This document shows, in pieces, positions 16,939 to 25,089 of a stretch of 64,000 nt of DNA (the first letter of the stretch is position 1; each line of letters opens with the position of its first letter). The notes beneath the pieces are model-generated. The model was not told where the DNA came from, did no database searches, and was given only the letters and a program-made list of their open reading frames with translations. The stretch spans positions 496,001-560,000 of the forward strand of contig NZ_CP029254.1 in assembly GCF_003122365.1 (NCBI RefSeq). Direction: 5' to 3'. Position numbers and translations under genes: made by a program. Source of the DNA: Streptomyces spongiicola. Its GTDB lineage: Bacteria; Actinomycetota; Actinomycetes; Streptomycetales; Streptomycetaceae.

Positions 16939-18783
16939 ATGCCTTCCATACCGAGATCCGCCGCCGTCGCGGCCGTCGTGGCCGCCGCACTGGCCGCGGG
17001 CCTGCTCGCCGGCTCCTCCTCGGCCGCCGCCGATGGCGAGAACGACGGCCCGGCCGTCCGCGTTCACGACATCCAGGGCACGACCCGCACCTCCCCGCTC
17101 GTCGGACAGCAGGTCGCGGATGTCGAGGGCATCGTGATCGGTGTCCGCACCTACGGCTCCTCGCGCGGATTCTGGATGCAGGACCCGCAGCCCGACGCCG
17201 ACCCCGCCACCAGCGAGGGCCTGTTCGTCTACACGGGCTCCACGCCTGCGGTCGCCACCGGCGACGCGGTCGAGGTCTCGGGCACCGTCGGCGAGTACGT
17301 CCCCGGCGGCCTCGGCTCCGGCAACCAGTCGATCACCCAGATCTCCAAGCCGGCCGTCACCGTGGTCTCCTCGGGCAACGCGCTGCCCGCGCCCGTGACC
17401 ATCACCGGCCGGTCCGTACCGTCCGCGTACGCGCCCGAGGGCGACCCCGCCGCCGGGAACAGCATCAACGCGCTGCCGCTGCGGCCCCGCAGCTACGCCC
17501 TGGACTACTACGAGTCCCTGGAGGGCAGCAACGTCCGCATCGGGTCCTCGCGGATCGTCGGCGCCACCGACCCGTACTCGGAGCTGTGGGTCACGGTGAA
17601 GCCGTGGGAGAACCCCACCGAGCGCGGAGGCACCCGCTACGGCTCGTACGCCTCCCAGAACTCCGGCCGGCTCCAGATCCAGTCGCTGACGCCGACCTCC
17701 CAGCAGCCGTTCCCGAAGGCGAACGTCGGCGACGTGCTGTCGGGCACGACCGAGGGCCCGCTGGACTTCAGCCAGTACGGCGGCTACACCCTCACGGCCC
17801 GCACCCTCGGCACCGTGCAGGACCGGGGCCTGGAGCGCGAGCGCACCCGCCGGGAGCGCCGCGGCGAACTGTCCGTGGCCACGTACAACGTCGAGAACCT
17901 GGACCCGTCCGACCCGCAGGAGAAGTTCGACGCCCTGGCCGCCGCCGTCGTGGAGAACCTCGCGACGCCGGACATCGTCGCCCTGGAGGAGATCCAGGAC
18001 AACACCGGGACGAAGAACGACGGCGTGGTCGCGGCGGATGAGACCGTCCGCAGGTTCACGGACGCCATCGTCGCCGCCGGAGGGCCCGCATACGACTTCC
18101 GCTCGGTCGACCCGGAGGACAACGAGGACGGCGGCCAGCCCGGCGGCAACATCCGCCAGGTGTTCCTCTTCAACCCCGAGCGGGTCTCCTTCACCGACCG
18201 CCCGGGCGGCAGCGCGACCGCGGCGACCGGTGTCGTCCGCGAGTACGGCCGCGCCGCCCTCACCCTCTCCCCCGGCCGGGTCGACCCGGCGAACGCCGCC
18301 TGGGAGAGCAGCCGCAAGCCGCTCGCGGGGGAGTTCGTCTTCCGCGGCCGCACGGTGTTCGTCGTCGCCAACCACTTCGGCTCGAAGGGCGGCGACGAGA
18401 GCCTGACCTCGCACCACCAGCCGCCGACCCGCTCCTCCGAGGCCAAGCGCCTCCAGCAGGCGCAGACGGTGAACACGTTCGTGAAGGACATCCTCAAGGC
18501 CCAGCGCAACGCCAACGTGGTGGTGCTCGGGGACATCAACGACTTCGAGTTCTCGGAGACCACGAAGGCGCTGACGGACGGCGGCGCGCTGTACCCGGCG
18601 ATCAAGTCGCTGCCTCGCGCGGAGCGCTACTCGTACGTGTACCAGGGCAACAGCCAGGTGCTGGACCAGATTCTGATCAGCCCGTCGATCGACGACTTCA
18701 GCTACGACAGCGTCCACATCAACGCGGAGTTCGCGGAGCAGAACAGCGACCACGACCCGCAGGTGCTCCGCTTCCGCCCGTAG
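16939..18783 (+). CDS. Secreted endonuclease/exonuclease/phosphatase-family nuclease (ExeM/NucH-like)
   Basis: 614 residues with an Ala-rich signal peptide (about residues 1-36, cleavage near SSAAA-DG). An OB-fold-like region (VADVEGIVIGVRTYG to about residue 290) precedes a C-terminal DNase I-like domain. Domain motifs: ATYNVENLDP, IVALEEIQDN (catalytic glutamate), NHFGSKGG, VVVLGDINDFEFS and NSDHDPQVLRF (catalytic Asp-His). Such nucleases degrade extracellular DNA. ATG 16939 follows CCGGAG at good spacing; the first residues PSIPRS fit a signal-peptide n-region. Confidence 0.87.
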   Translation: MPSIPRSAAVAAVVAAALAAGLLAGSSSAAADGENDGPAVRVHDIQGTTRTSPLVGQQVADVEGIVIGVRTYGSSRGFWMQDPQPDADPATSEGLFVYTGSTPAVATGDAVEVSGTVGEYVPGGLGSGNQSITQISKPAVTVVSSGNALPAPVTITGRSVPSAYAPEGDPAAGNSINALPLRPRSYALDYYESLEGSNVRIGSSRIVGATDPYSELWVTVKPWENPTERGGTRYGSYASQNSGRLQIQSLTPTSQQPFPKANVGDVLSGTTEGPLDFSQYGGYTLTARTLGTVQDRGLERERTRRERRGELSVATYNVENLDPSDPQEKFDALAAAVVENLATPDIVALEEIQDNTGTKNDGVVAADETVRRFTDAIVAAGGPAYDFRSVDPEDNEDGGQPGGNIRQVFLFNPERVSFTDRPGGSATAATGVVREYGRAALTLSPGRVDPANAAWESSRKPLAGEFVFRGRTVFVVANHFGSKGGDESLTSHHQPPTRSSEAKRLQQAQTVNTFVKDILKAQRNANVVVLGDINDFEFSETTKALTDGGALYPAIKSLPRAERYSYVYQGNSQVLDQILISPSIDDFSYDSVHINAEFAEQNSDHDPQVLRFRP

Positions 18784-18885
18784 CCCGTCAGGGCCCGTCG
18801 GCCCGTCTCGGCCCGTCTCCGTCAAGGGGGGCCCGTCTCGGCCCGTCTCGGAAGGGACTGCCGAGCCGGGCGCCGGGCGCGGCCG

Positions 18886-18918
18886 GGACGCCCGCGCTCG
18901 GAGCGGGCGCGGGCGTCC
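18886..18918 (+). terminator. Hairpin terminator after the nuclease gene
   Basis: A 12-bp perfect stem (GGACGCCCGCGC and complement) with a nine-base loop lies about 100 bases past the stop. Confidence 0.6.
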
Positions 18919-19064
18919 AGCGCGTCGCCCGGCCGCCCTCAGGGACCCGGGCGGATCCCGCCCCGAGCACGCTGCCGGGGCCGGGCTCCGGGCTCCGGGC
19001 TCCGGGAGGCCTCGGCGCTCCGCGCGGAACGCCCGCTCGACGACGGCACCGGCGCCCGAGACGG

Positions 19065-19147
19065 AGTCGCAGTCGCAGTCGCAGTCGCAGTCGCAGTCGC
19101 AGTCGGCAACGGCAACACCGGGCGCCGGTGCCGGTGCCGGTGCCGGT
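19065..19147. repeat. Hexamer microsatellites (AGTCGC)6 and (GCCGGT)4
   Basis: AGTCGC is repeated six times exactly (19065-19100) with a seventh imperfect copy. GCCGGT is repeated four times at 19124-19147. Both are intergenic. Confidence 0.85.
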
Positions 19148-19262
19148 GCCCGGGTCTGCCTGGGCATCCGCGTCCACATCCGAAACACTTCAGCGATGCT
19201 TCCCCTTGCCTGGCAGCAGAACTAAGTGGACCTTCACGGTCATCGGGGCGAAGACTTCGGGT

Positions 19263-20201
19263 ATGACGACGACTCGACCTCGGCCGCGCCCGTTCGGCCG
19301 CGCGCTCTGCGCGATGATCACACCCTTCACCGCAGGAGGCGGGCCCGACCTGGACGGCGCCCGGAAGCTGGCCGCGCACCTGGTGGCCGAGGGCTGCGAC
19401 GGGCTCGTGCTGAACGGCACCACCGGCGAGTCGCCCACCACGACCGACGCCGAGAAGACCGCACTGGTGCGGGCCGTGCGCGAGGCCGTGGGCGATCGCA
19501 CGGCCGTCGTCGCCGGTGTCGGCAGTGCGAGCACCCGGCACACCGTCGAGCTGGCCAGGGCCGCGGAGGAGGCGGGGGCCGACGGCCTGCTGGTGGTCAC
19601 CCCGTACTACAGCAAGCCGCCGCAGGACGCCCTCGCCGCCCACTTCCGGCAGGTCGCGGACGCGGTGGGCATCCCGCTGATGCTGTACGACATCCCCGGA
19701 CGCACCGGCACCCGCATCGAGCCGGACACCCTGGTGCGGCTGTCCGCCCACCCCCGGATCGTGGCCGTGAAGGACTGCGCGTACGACCTGCTCGGCAGCA
19801 CCAAGGTGATCGCCCGGACCCCGCTCGCGTACTACTCGGGCTTCGAGGAGGCGAACCTCCCTCTCTACGCGGTGGGCGCCGCCGGGTTCGTCAGCACCGT
19901 CGCGAACGCGGCCCCGCGCCCGATGCGGGCCGTGCTCGACGCCTTCGACGCCGGCCGGACGGCGGAGGCCGCCGCGCTCAACCGGCTCACGCTGCCGCTC
20001 GCCGAGCTGATGATGGCGTCGGGGCTGCCGGGCACGGTGACCGCCAAGGCCCTGCTGGAGGCGATCGGGCTGCCGGCCGGCCCGGTCCGCGAACCGCTGC
20101 GGCCCGCCGGCCGCGAGGCGGCGGGCGGGCTGCTGGCGGCGTACGAGGAGCTGGCCGGGCTGTACCCGGCGGGCCCCGGGCCGGCTCAGTCGTACACGTA
20201 G
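19263..20201 (+). CDS. dapA: 4-hydroxy-tetrahydrodipicolinate synthase family protein
   Basis: 312-residue TIM-barrel of the DapA/NAL family. Key residues are present: LNGTTGESPT, Tyr in VVTPYYSKPP, Tyr142 in LYDIPGRTG and Schiff-base Lys170 in IVAVKD. DapA condenses pyruvate with aspartate semialdehyde in lysine and diaminopimelate synthesis. dapD, two genes away, supports a genuine role in that pathway. Streptomycetes usually have more than one dapA copy, so this may be a paralogue. Its end overlaps the convergent small gene by 16 bases. Confidence 0.88.
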   Translation: MTTTRPRPRPFGRALCAMITPFTAGGGPDLDGARKLAAHLVAEGCDGLVLNGTTGESPTTTDAEKTALVRAVREAVGDRTAVVAGVGSASTRHTVELARAAEEAGADGLLVVTPYYSKPPQDALAAHFRQVADAVGIPLMLYDIPGRTGTRIEPDTLVRLSAHPRIVAVKDCAYDLLGSTKVIARTPLAYYSGFEEANLPLYAVGAAGFVSTVANAAPRPMRAVLDAFDAGRTAEAAALNRLTLPLAELMMASGLPGTVTAKALLEAIGLPAGPVREPLRPAGREAAGGLLAAYEELAGLYPAGPGPAQSYT

Positions 20202-20389
20202 GTCGTGCCGAGGACCGCGGTGTGCTCCAGGACGTCCTCGAGCGGATCGTCGATCTGGCCGGTCGACACCAGCGCCACCACCGGGGCGTTGTGCGAGCCG
20301 GTGTGCGTCTCGTCGGCGTGCGCGAGTCCGCACTGACCCGCCGACGCCCACAGCGCCGGCACTCCGATCGCGGCCACCCTGGTCCTCAT
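20186..20389 (-). CDS. Small exported protein, conserved in streptomycetes
   Basis: 67 residues. The N-terminus MRTRVAAIGVPALWASAG with a hydrophobic core and AHA-D junction looks like a signal peptide (cleavage after about residue 25). The mature part of about 42 residues ends in GQIDDPLEDVLEHTAVLG. This tail resembles the end of rodlins (EPLSHILDDIPVLSG type), but the rest of a rodlin is missing. ATG 20389 has GAGGAG six bases upstream, a strong reason to call it real. Function unknown. Confidence 0.7.
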   Translation of the reverse strand: MRTRVAAIGVPALWASAGQCGLAHADETHTGSHNAPVVALVSTGQIDDPLEDVLEHTAVLGTTYVYD

Positions 20390-20488
20390 GCCGTCTCCTC
20401 GCCTTGGCATTTCGTCCGACTCCGCGGTCACCCGTCCATCCGCCCGGCGGCGCCGTAGGTCACGCGGAGTCACCCGAAAGCGTCAGCG

Positions 20489-20519
20489 GCCCCGGGGAGC
20501 GGCCCTCCGGCCCCGGGGC
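20489..20519 (-). terminator. Inverted repeat downstream of dapD
   Basis: GCCCCGGGG and CCCCGGGGC form a 9-bp stem with a 13-base loop, 15 bases beyond the dapD stop on the minus strand. Confidence 0.5.
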
Positions 20520-20533
20520 GGCGACCGCGTGAC

Positions 20534-21535
20534 TCAGTTGTGGCTGTGGAGCACCTCGTTGAGGCCGCCCCAGACCGCGTTGTTCGGGCGGGCCTCGACG
20601 GCGCCGGTGACCGAGTTGCGGCGGAAGAGGATGTTCGAGGCGCCGGAGAGTTCGCGGGCCTTGACGATCTGGCCGTCCGGCATGGTGACGCGGGTGCCCG
20701 CGGTGACGTACAGGCCGGCCTCGACGACGCACTCGTCGCCGAGCGCGATCCCGACACCCGCCTCGGCACCGATGAGGCAGCGCTCACCGACGGAGATGAT
20801 CACGTTGCCGCCGCCGGAGAGCGTGCCCATGGTGGAGGCGCCGCCGCCGATGTCGGAGCCGTCGCCGATCACGACGCCCGCGGAGATGCGGCCCTCCACC
20901 ATGGAGGTGCCGAGCGTGCCCGCGTTGAAGTTGACGAAGCCCTCGTGCATGACGGTGGTGCCCTCGGCGAGGTGCGCGCCGAGGCGGACCCGGTCGGCGT
21001 CGGCGATACGGACGCCCCTGGGCGCGACGTAGTCCGTCATCCTCGGGAACTTGTCGATCGAGGTCACCTGGAGGTGAAGGCCCTCGGCGCGGGCGTTGAG
21101 CCGGACCCGCTCGACGTTGTCGACGGCGACCGGGCCCAGAGAGGTCCAGGCGACGTTGGCGAGCAGGCCGAAGACCCCGTCGAGGCTCTGGCCGTGCGGC
21201 CGCACGAGCCGGTGCGAGAGCAGGTGGAGGCGCAGATAGGCGTCGTGCGCGTCGATCGGCTTCTCGTCCAGCGAGGCGATGACCGTACGGACGGCGACGA
21301 CCTCGACCTCGCGCCGGGCGTCCACGCCGACGGCCTTGGCAGCGCCCTCACCGAGCAGGTTGACCGCCTGGTCGGGCGTGAGCCGCTCGGTCCCGGACGG
21401 GCCGGGCTCGGCGGACAGCTCGGGGGCGGGGAACCAGGTGTCGAGCACGGTGCCGTCGCCGGCGATGGTGGCGAGGCCGGCGGCGACGGCGCCGGTGGGG
21501 CGAGGTGCGGTGGTGCTGTCGGGCGAGTCAGTCAT
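20534..21535 (-). CDS. dapD: 2,3,4,5-tetrahydropyridine-2,6-dicarboxylate N-succinyltransferase
   Basis: 333 residues, actinobacterial DapD type. A distinct N-terminal domain is followed by a left-handed beta-helix built from hexapeptide repeats (RLGAHLAEGTTVMHEGFVNF, GRISAGVVIGDGSDIGGGAS, NVIISVGERCLIGAEAGVGI). It transfers succinyl from succinyl-CoA to tetrahydrodipicolinate in diaminopimelate and lysine synthesis. Full length for the family; ATG 21535. It is followed by a hairpin and is not overlapping with its neighbours. Confidence 0.95.
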   Translation of the reverse strand: MTDSPDSTTAPRPTGAVAAGLATIAGDGTVLDTWFPAPELSAEPGPSGTERLTPDQAVNLLGEGAAKAVGVDARREVEVVAVRTVIASLDEKPIDAHDAYLRLHLLSHRLVRPHGQSLDGVFGLLANVAWTSLGPVAVDNVERVRLNARAEGLHLQVTSIDKFPRMTDYVAPRGVRIADADRVRLGAHLAEGTTVMHEGFVNFNAGTLGTSMVEGRISAGVVIGDGSDIGGGASTMGTLSGGGNVIISVGERCLIGAEAGVGIALGDECVVEAGLYVTAGTRVTMPDGQIVKARELSGASNILFRRNSVTGAVEARPNNAVWGGLNEVLHSHN

Positions 21536-21544
21536 GAGGAGAAC

Positions 21545-22408
21545 CTAACCGGCGGGGGCGGGCGGGGGCGAACCGGTCTCAGGTGCCGGCCGCCGCGGTC
21601 GTCCCCCGTCCCGTTCCGGCCCGGCCGGGGCCCCACCCGGCACGGACCCCGTCCCGGGTGGGGCCCCGTCCCGTTCCGGCCCGGCCGGGGCCCCACCCGG
21701 GACGGGGTCCGTGCCCCGGGCAGCGGCGGCCGGGGCATCGGCGGCCGCGGTCGCGGCTGCGGCTGCGGCCGCCTCTGCTCCCGATGCCGAGGCCGATGCC
21801 GATGCCGATGCCCCAGCCGTTCCCGAAGCCGTTCCCGATGCCGTTCCCGGCGCCGATGCCGATGCCGATGCCGATGCCAGGATGCGGGCCAGCATCACAC
21901 GGGTGTACTCCTCGTCGTAGGCGGTGTCCGTGAGCAGGACCTGGAGGCAGATTCCGTCCATGAGGGCCACCAGGGCCCGCGCCGTCACCGGATCGCTGCG
22001 GCGTGCGAGTACCTCGGTGACGCCCTCGGTCCACTCCGCGACGACGGGACGCAGCGCGGGGCGGCGCAGGGCGGCGAGATAGAGCTCGTACTCGAGTTCC
22101 ACTCCACTGCGTTCGCCCCCGAACCACTCCCCCAGCAGCCGGGCCAGTTCCCCGGCCGGATCACTGCGGGGGTCGGCGAGGACCTCGCTGTCCCGGACCG
22201 CGGCGGCGAAGCCCTCGTTCGCCTGGCGCAGCGCGGCGACCAGCAGTTCGTCGAGCGAGGTGAAGTGGTAGGTCGTCGAACCGAGGGGGACCTGCGCCTC
22301 CGCGGCGACGGTGCGGTGGCTCAGCCCCGCGATACCCCGGCGCCCGACCACCCGGATGGCGGCGTCGATGATGCGCCGGCGCCGATCGGGGTCGTGCCGG
22401 CGCCCCAT
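21545..22408 (-). CDS. TetR-family repressor with expanded low-complexity tail
   Basis: 287 residues. The DNA-binding helix-turn-helix is at about residues 10-50 (RRRIIDAAIRVVGRRGIAGL, then HRTVAAEAQVPLGSTTYHF), followed by a ligand domain ending near MLARILAS at about residue 190. The last 95 residues are SA/GTA repeats, an Ala run and two near-identical 20-residue Gly/Pro/Glu/Arg units; this tail is absent from normal TetR proteins (about 200 residues). The start codon overlaps the stop of the SMR pump gene (TGATG), so the pump and its regulator are one operon, and self-regulation through the operators upstream of the pump is likely. Confidence 0.88.
   Translation of the reverse strand: MGRRHDPDRRRRIIDAAIRVVGRRGIAGLSHRTVAAEAQVPLGSTTYHFTSLDELLVAALRQANEGFAAAVRDSEVLADPRSDPAGELARLLGEWFGGERSGVELEYELYLAALRRPALRPVVAEWTEGVTEVLARRSDPVTARALVALMDGICLQVLLTDTAYDEEYTRVMLARILASASASASAPGTASGTASGTAGASASASASASGAEAAAAAAATAAADAPAAAARGTDPVPGGAPAGPERDGAPPGTGSVPGGAPAGPERDGGRPRRPAPETGSPPPAPAG
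21604..21700. repeat. 60-bp tandem duplication within the TetR gene tail
   Basis: A 37-base stretch starting CCCCGTCCCGTTCCGG occurs at 21604-21640 and again at 21664-21700, a period of exactly 60 bases (20 codons). Farther into the same gene (21785-21885) a GATGCC hexamer is reiterated. Confidence 0.8.
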
Positions 22409-22728
22409 CAGTGCGCGCCGCCGAGGTTGAGCACGACGACGCCCGCGACGACCAGGGCGATCCCGGCGATCTTCACCAGGCTGGTGGACTCGTGCAGGAA
22501 CACCATGCCGATCGCCGCGACGGCGGCGGTTCCGACCCCGGCCCAGATCGCGTAGGCCGTGCCGACGGAGAGCGTCTTCAGCGTCTGCGCGAGCAGCGCG
22601 AAGGCGATCACGTACCCGATGACGGTGGCCAGTGACGGCCAGAGCCGGGTGAAACCCTCGCTGTACTTCATCGCCGTGGTGCCGGCGACCTCGGCCGCGA
22701 TCGCCGCGGCCAGGAGTCCGTAAGCCAT
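22408..22728 (-). CDS. Small multidrug resistance (SMR) family efflux protein
   Basis: 106 residues with four membrane helices. The essential membrane glutamate is E13 (AAIAAEVAGTTAMK), with the conserved SVGTAYAIWAGVG around W62. SMR proteins work as dimers and exchange protons for quaternary ammonium or guanidinium compounds. No Shine-Dalgarno is present before ATG 22728; instead a palindromic operator abuts the start codon, so the message is probably leaderless. It is co-transcribed with the downstream TetR gene. Confidence 0.92.
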   Translation of the reverse strand: MAYGLLAAAIAAEVAGTTAMKYSEGFTRLWPSLATVIGYVIAFALLAQTLKTLSVGTAYAIWAGVGTAAVAAIGMVFLHESTSLVKIAGIALVVAGVVVLNLGGAH

Positions 22729-22745
22729 GTGTACGACCGTACACA
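22728..22745. promoter_or_regulatory. Operator 1 for the TetR repressor, overlapping the SMR start codon
   Basis: Perfect 18-bp palindrome TGTGTACGACCGTACACA. Its first base is part of the pump's start codon on the minus strand. Confidence 0.65.
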
Positions 22746-22750
22746 AGGAC

Positions 22751-22766
22751 GGGTGCGGCCGTACAC
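22751..22766. promoter_or_regulatory. Operator 2 for the TetR repressor
   Basis: Its right half repeats CCGTACACA of operator 1 exactly; the left half GGGTGCG matches 5 of 7 positions. Its centre is 22 bases from that of operator 1, about two helical turns. Confidence 0.5.
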
Positions 22767-22974
22767 AGCGCGGGGACACCGTCCTCGGAATACGGACCCG
22801 CCCACCTCGGCCCGATCTCTCCGTGTGACGGACGGCCCTCCCGCGGCGTACGGTGCTCCCGCGGCGGGCGATCCGCCTCGGGAACGGCCCCGCCCGGGAC
22901 CGGCCCTACCGCGGGACCGGCCCGCTCCCGACGCCGCCGCCGCGAGGGGAGACACCCGGGGGGGCCGGGCACCG

Positions 22975-23370
22975 TCAGACGTTGAAGCCGAGCGCCCTCA
23001 GCTGCTCACGGCCGTCATCCGTGATCTTGTCCGGTCCCCACGGCGGCATCCAGACCCAGTTGATCTTCAGCTCGTTGACGATGCCGTCCGTCGCCGCCTT
23101 CGCCTGGTCCTCGATCACGTCCGTCAGCGGGCAGGCCGCGGACGTCAGTGTCATGTCCAGGGTGGCGATGTTGGCGTCGTCGACGTGGATGCCGTAGATC
23201 AGCCCGAGGTTGACCACGTCGATGCCCAGCTCGGGGTCGACGACGTCGTACAGGGCCTCCCGGACCTCCTCCTCGGACGCCTTGGTGCCCGTCGGCGCCG
23301 CGGCCTCGGAGGAGAAGGTCTCCTCGTCCGGCCAGTCCTTCTCCGCCGTGGTCTCGGGGTTCTCAGTCAT
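22975..23370 (-). CDS. MIP18/DUF59-family metal-sulfur cluster assembly factor (SufT-like)
   Basis: 131 residues. The N-terminal 40 residues are polar and acidic. The remainder is the DUF59/MIP18 fold: VREALYDVVDPELGIDVVNL, the conserved cysteine in TSAACPLTDVI, and NWVWMPPWGPDKITDDGR near the end. Members help maturation or transfer of Fe-S clusters. It overlaps sufU by ATGA and is the last gene of the suf operon. Confidence 0.9.
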   Translation of the reverse strand: MTENPETTAEKDWPDEETFSSEAAAPTGTKASEEEVREALYDVVDPELGIDVVNLGLIYGIHVDDANIATLDMTLTSAACPLTDVIEDQAKAATDGIVNELKINWVWMPPWGPDKITDDGREQLRALGFNV

Positions 23371-23822
23371 GCGGTCTTCCCTTCGGACAGCGCCTGCGCC
23401 GTCGCGTCCTTCCATGCCATCCAGCTGAGCAGGGCGCACTTCACGCGCGCCGGGTACTTGGAGACGCCGGCGAACGCCACCGCGTCCTCCAGCACCTCCT
23501 CCATCGCGTCGTCCGGCTCGATCCGGCCCTTGGACTGCATCAGTTCGAGGAACGCGGCCTGGATCTTCTGCGCCTCGGCGAGTTCCTTGCCGACGAGCAG
23601 TTCGTTCAGCACGGAGGCGGACGCCTGGCTGATGGAACATCCCTGGCCGTCGTAGGAGATGTCCTCGATGCGGGTGCCGTCGTACTTCACCCGCATCGTG
23701 ATCTCGTCGCCGCAGGTGGGGTTGACGTGGTGCACCTCGGCGTCACCGTCCCGCAGGCCCCGCCCGTGCGGGTGCTTGTAGTGGTCCAGAATGACGTCCT
23801 GGTACATCGAATCAAGCTTCAC
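23367..23822 (-). CDS. sufU: SUF system scaffold/zinc-dependent sulfurtransferase SufU
   Basis: 151 residues of the IscU-like SufU family. The three metal/sulfur cysteines are in NPTCGDEITM, GQGCSISQAS and VKCALLSWMAW. SufU takes the persulfide sulfur from SufS and passes it to the SufBCD scaffold. It is ten bases after sufS and overlaps the DUF59 gene. Confidence 0.95.
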   Translation of the reverse strand: MKLDSMYQDVILDHYKHPHGRGLRDGDAEVHHVNPTCGDEITMRVKYDGTRIEDISYDGQGCSISQASASVLNELLVGKELAEAQKIQAAFLELMQSKGRIEPDDAMEEVLEDAVAFAGVSKYPARVKCALLSWMAWKDATAQALSEGKTA

Positions 23823-23832
23823 GTCAGGCCCC

Positions 23833-25089
23833 TCAGCCGAAGAAGTTGCGGACGTGCTCCAGGCCGTCGATCAGCGCGTCCACCTCGCCCGGCGTGGAGT
23901 ACAGATAGAACGACGCCCTCGTGGTCGCGGGAATTCCGTACCGGAGGCACACCGGCCGTGCGCAGTGGTGGCCGACCCGGACGGCGATGCCCTGCTCGTC
24001 CAGCACCTGCCCCACGTCGTGCGGGTGGATGTCCCCGAGCACGAAGGAGATCGCCGCGCCGCGGTCCTCGGCCGTGACCGGGCCGATGATCCGCAGATCG
24101 GGGACCTCCTGGAGCCGCCGGACCGCGTACTCGGTGATCGCGTGCTCATGCTGGGCGATCCTGTCCATGCCGATCGCGGTGAGGTAGTCCACCGCCGCGC
24201 CGAGGCCGACGGCCTGGGCGACCGGGGGCGTACCGGCCTCGAACTTGTGCGGCGCGGGGGCGTACGTCGACGAGTGCATCGAGACGGTCTCGATCATCTC
24301 GCCGCCGCCGAGGAACGGCGGGAGGTCCTCCAGCAGCTCCTGGCGGCCCCAGAGCACGCCGATGCCGGTCGGGCCGCACATCTTGTGGCCGGTGAAGGCC
24401 ACGAAGTCGGCGCCGAGGGCCTGGACGTCCAACGGCATGTGCGGGGCGGCCTGCGAGGCGTCGACCAGGACGAGCGCGCCGACTTCCTGGGCGCGGCGGA
24501 CGATCCGCTCGACCGGGTTGACCGTGCCCATGATGTTGGAGACCAGCGTGAAGGAGACGATCTTCGTCTTCTCGGTGATGACCTCCTCGATGTCGGAGAG
24601 GTCGAGGCGGCCGTCGTCGGTGAGGCCGAACCACCTCAGCTTCGCGCCGGTGCGCTGCGCGAGCAGCTGCCACGGCACGATGTTGGAGTGGTGCTCCATC
24701 TCCGTGATGACTATCTCGGTCTCGCGGTCCACCCGGTACGGCTCGTCGGCCCAGCCCAGCATGTTCGCCACGAGGTTGAGCGACTCCGAGGCGTTCTTGG
24801 TGAAGATCACCTCGTTGCGGCTCGGCGCGTTGACGAAGGAGGCGACCTTGTCGCGCGCGCCCTCGTACAGCGCCGTGGCCTCCTCGGCGAGCACGTGCAC
24901 ACCGCGGTGGACATTGGCGTTGTAGCGCTCGTAGTACTCGGCGAGGGCGTCCAGCACCTGGCGGGGCTTCTGCGAGGTCGCCGCGTTGTCCAGGTAGACG
25001 AGCCTGTGGCCGTCGTGCAGCACGCGGTCGAGGATCGGGAAGTCCTTGCGGATCGCCTCGGTGTCGAGGAGGCCCGGCAGCTGTGTCAC
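23833..25089 (-). CDS. sufS: Cysteine desulfurase SufS
   Basis: 418-residue class V PLP enzyme that releases sulfur from cysteine. Motifs: YLDNAATSQKP, the PLP lysine region AFTGHKMCGPTGIGVLWG and the catalytic cysteine in VGHHCARPVCLRYGIP. The GTG start at 25089 overlaps the sufC stop (GTGA). Group II (SufS) features fit the SUF context. Confidence 0.95.
   Translation of the reverse strand: MTQLPGLLDTEAIRKDFPILDRVLHDGHRLVYLDNAATSQKPRQVLDALAEYYERYNANVHRGVHVLAEEATALYEGARDKVASFVNAPSRNEVIFTKNASESLNLVANMLGWADEPYRVDRETEIVITEMEHHSNIVPWQLLAQRTGAKLRWFGLTDDGRLDLSDIEEVITEKTKIVSFTLVSNIMGTVNPVERIVRRAQEVGALVLVDASQAAPHMPLDVQALGADFVAFTGHKMCGPTGIGVLWGRQELLEDLPPFLGGGEMIETVSMHSSTYAPAPHKFEAGTPPVAQAVGLGAAVDYLTAIGMDRIAQHEHAITEYAVRRLQEVPDLRIIGPVTAEDRGAAISFVLGDIHPHDVGQVLDEQGIAVRVGHHCARPVCLRYGIPATTRASFYLYSTPGEVDALIDGLEHVRNFFG

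Larger units (their letters stand above)
18784..19262. other. Intergenic region with several simple repeats
   Basis: No gene is seen. In order it holds repeated GGCCCGTCTC units (18790-18860), a terminator hairpin, a six-copy AGTCGC hexamer and a four-copy GCCGGT hexamer. The dapA promoter should lie after 19150. Confidence 0.6.
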
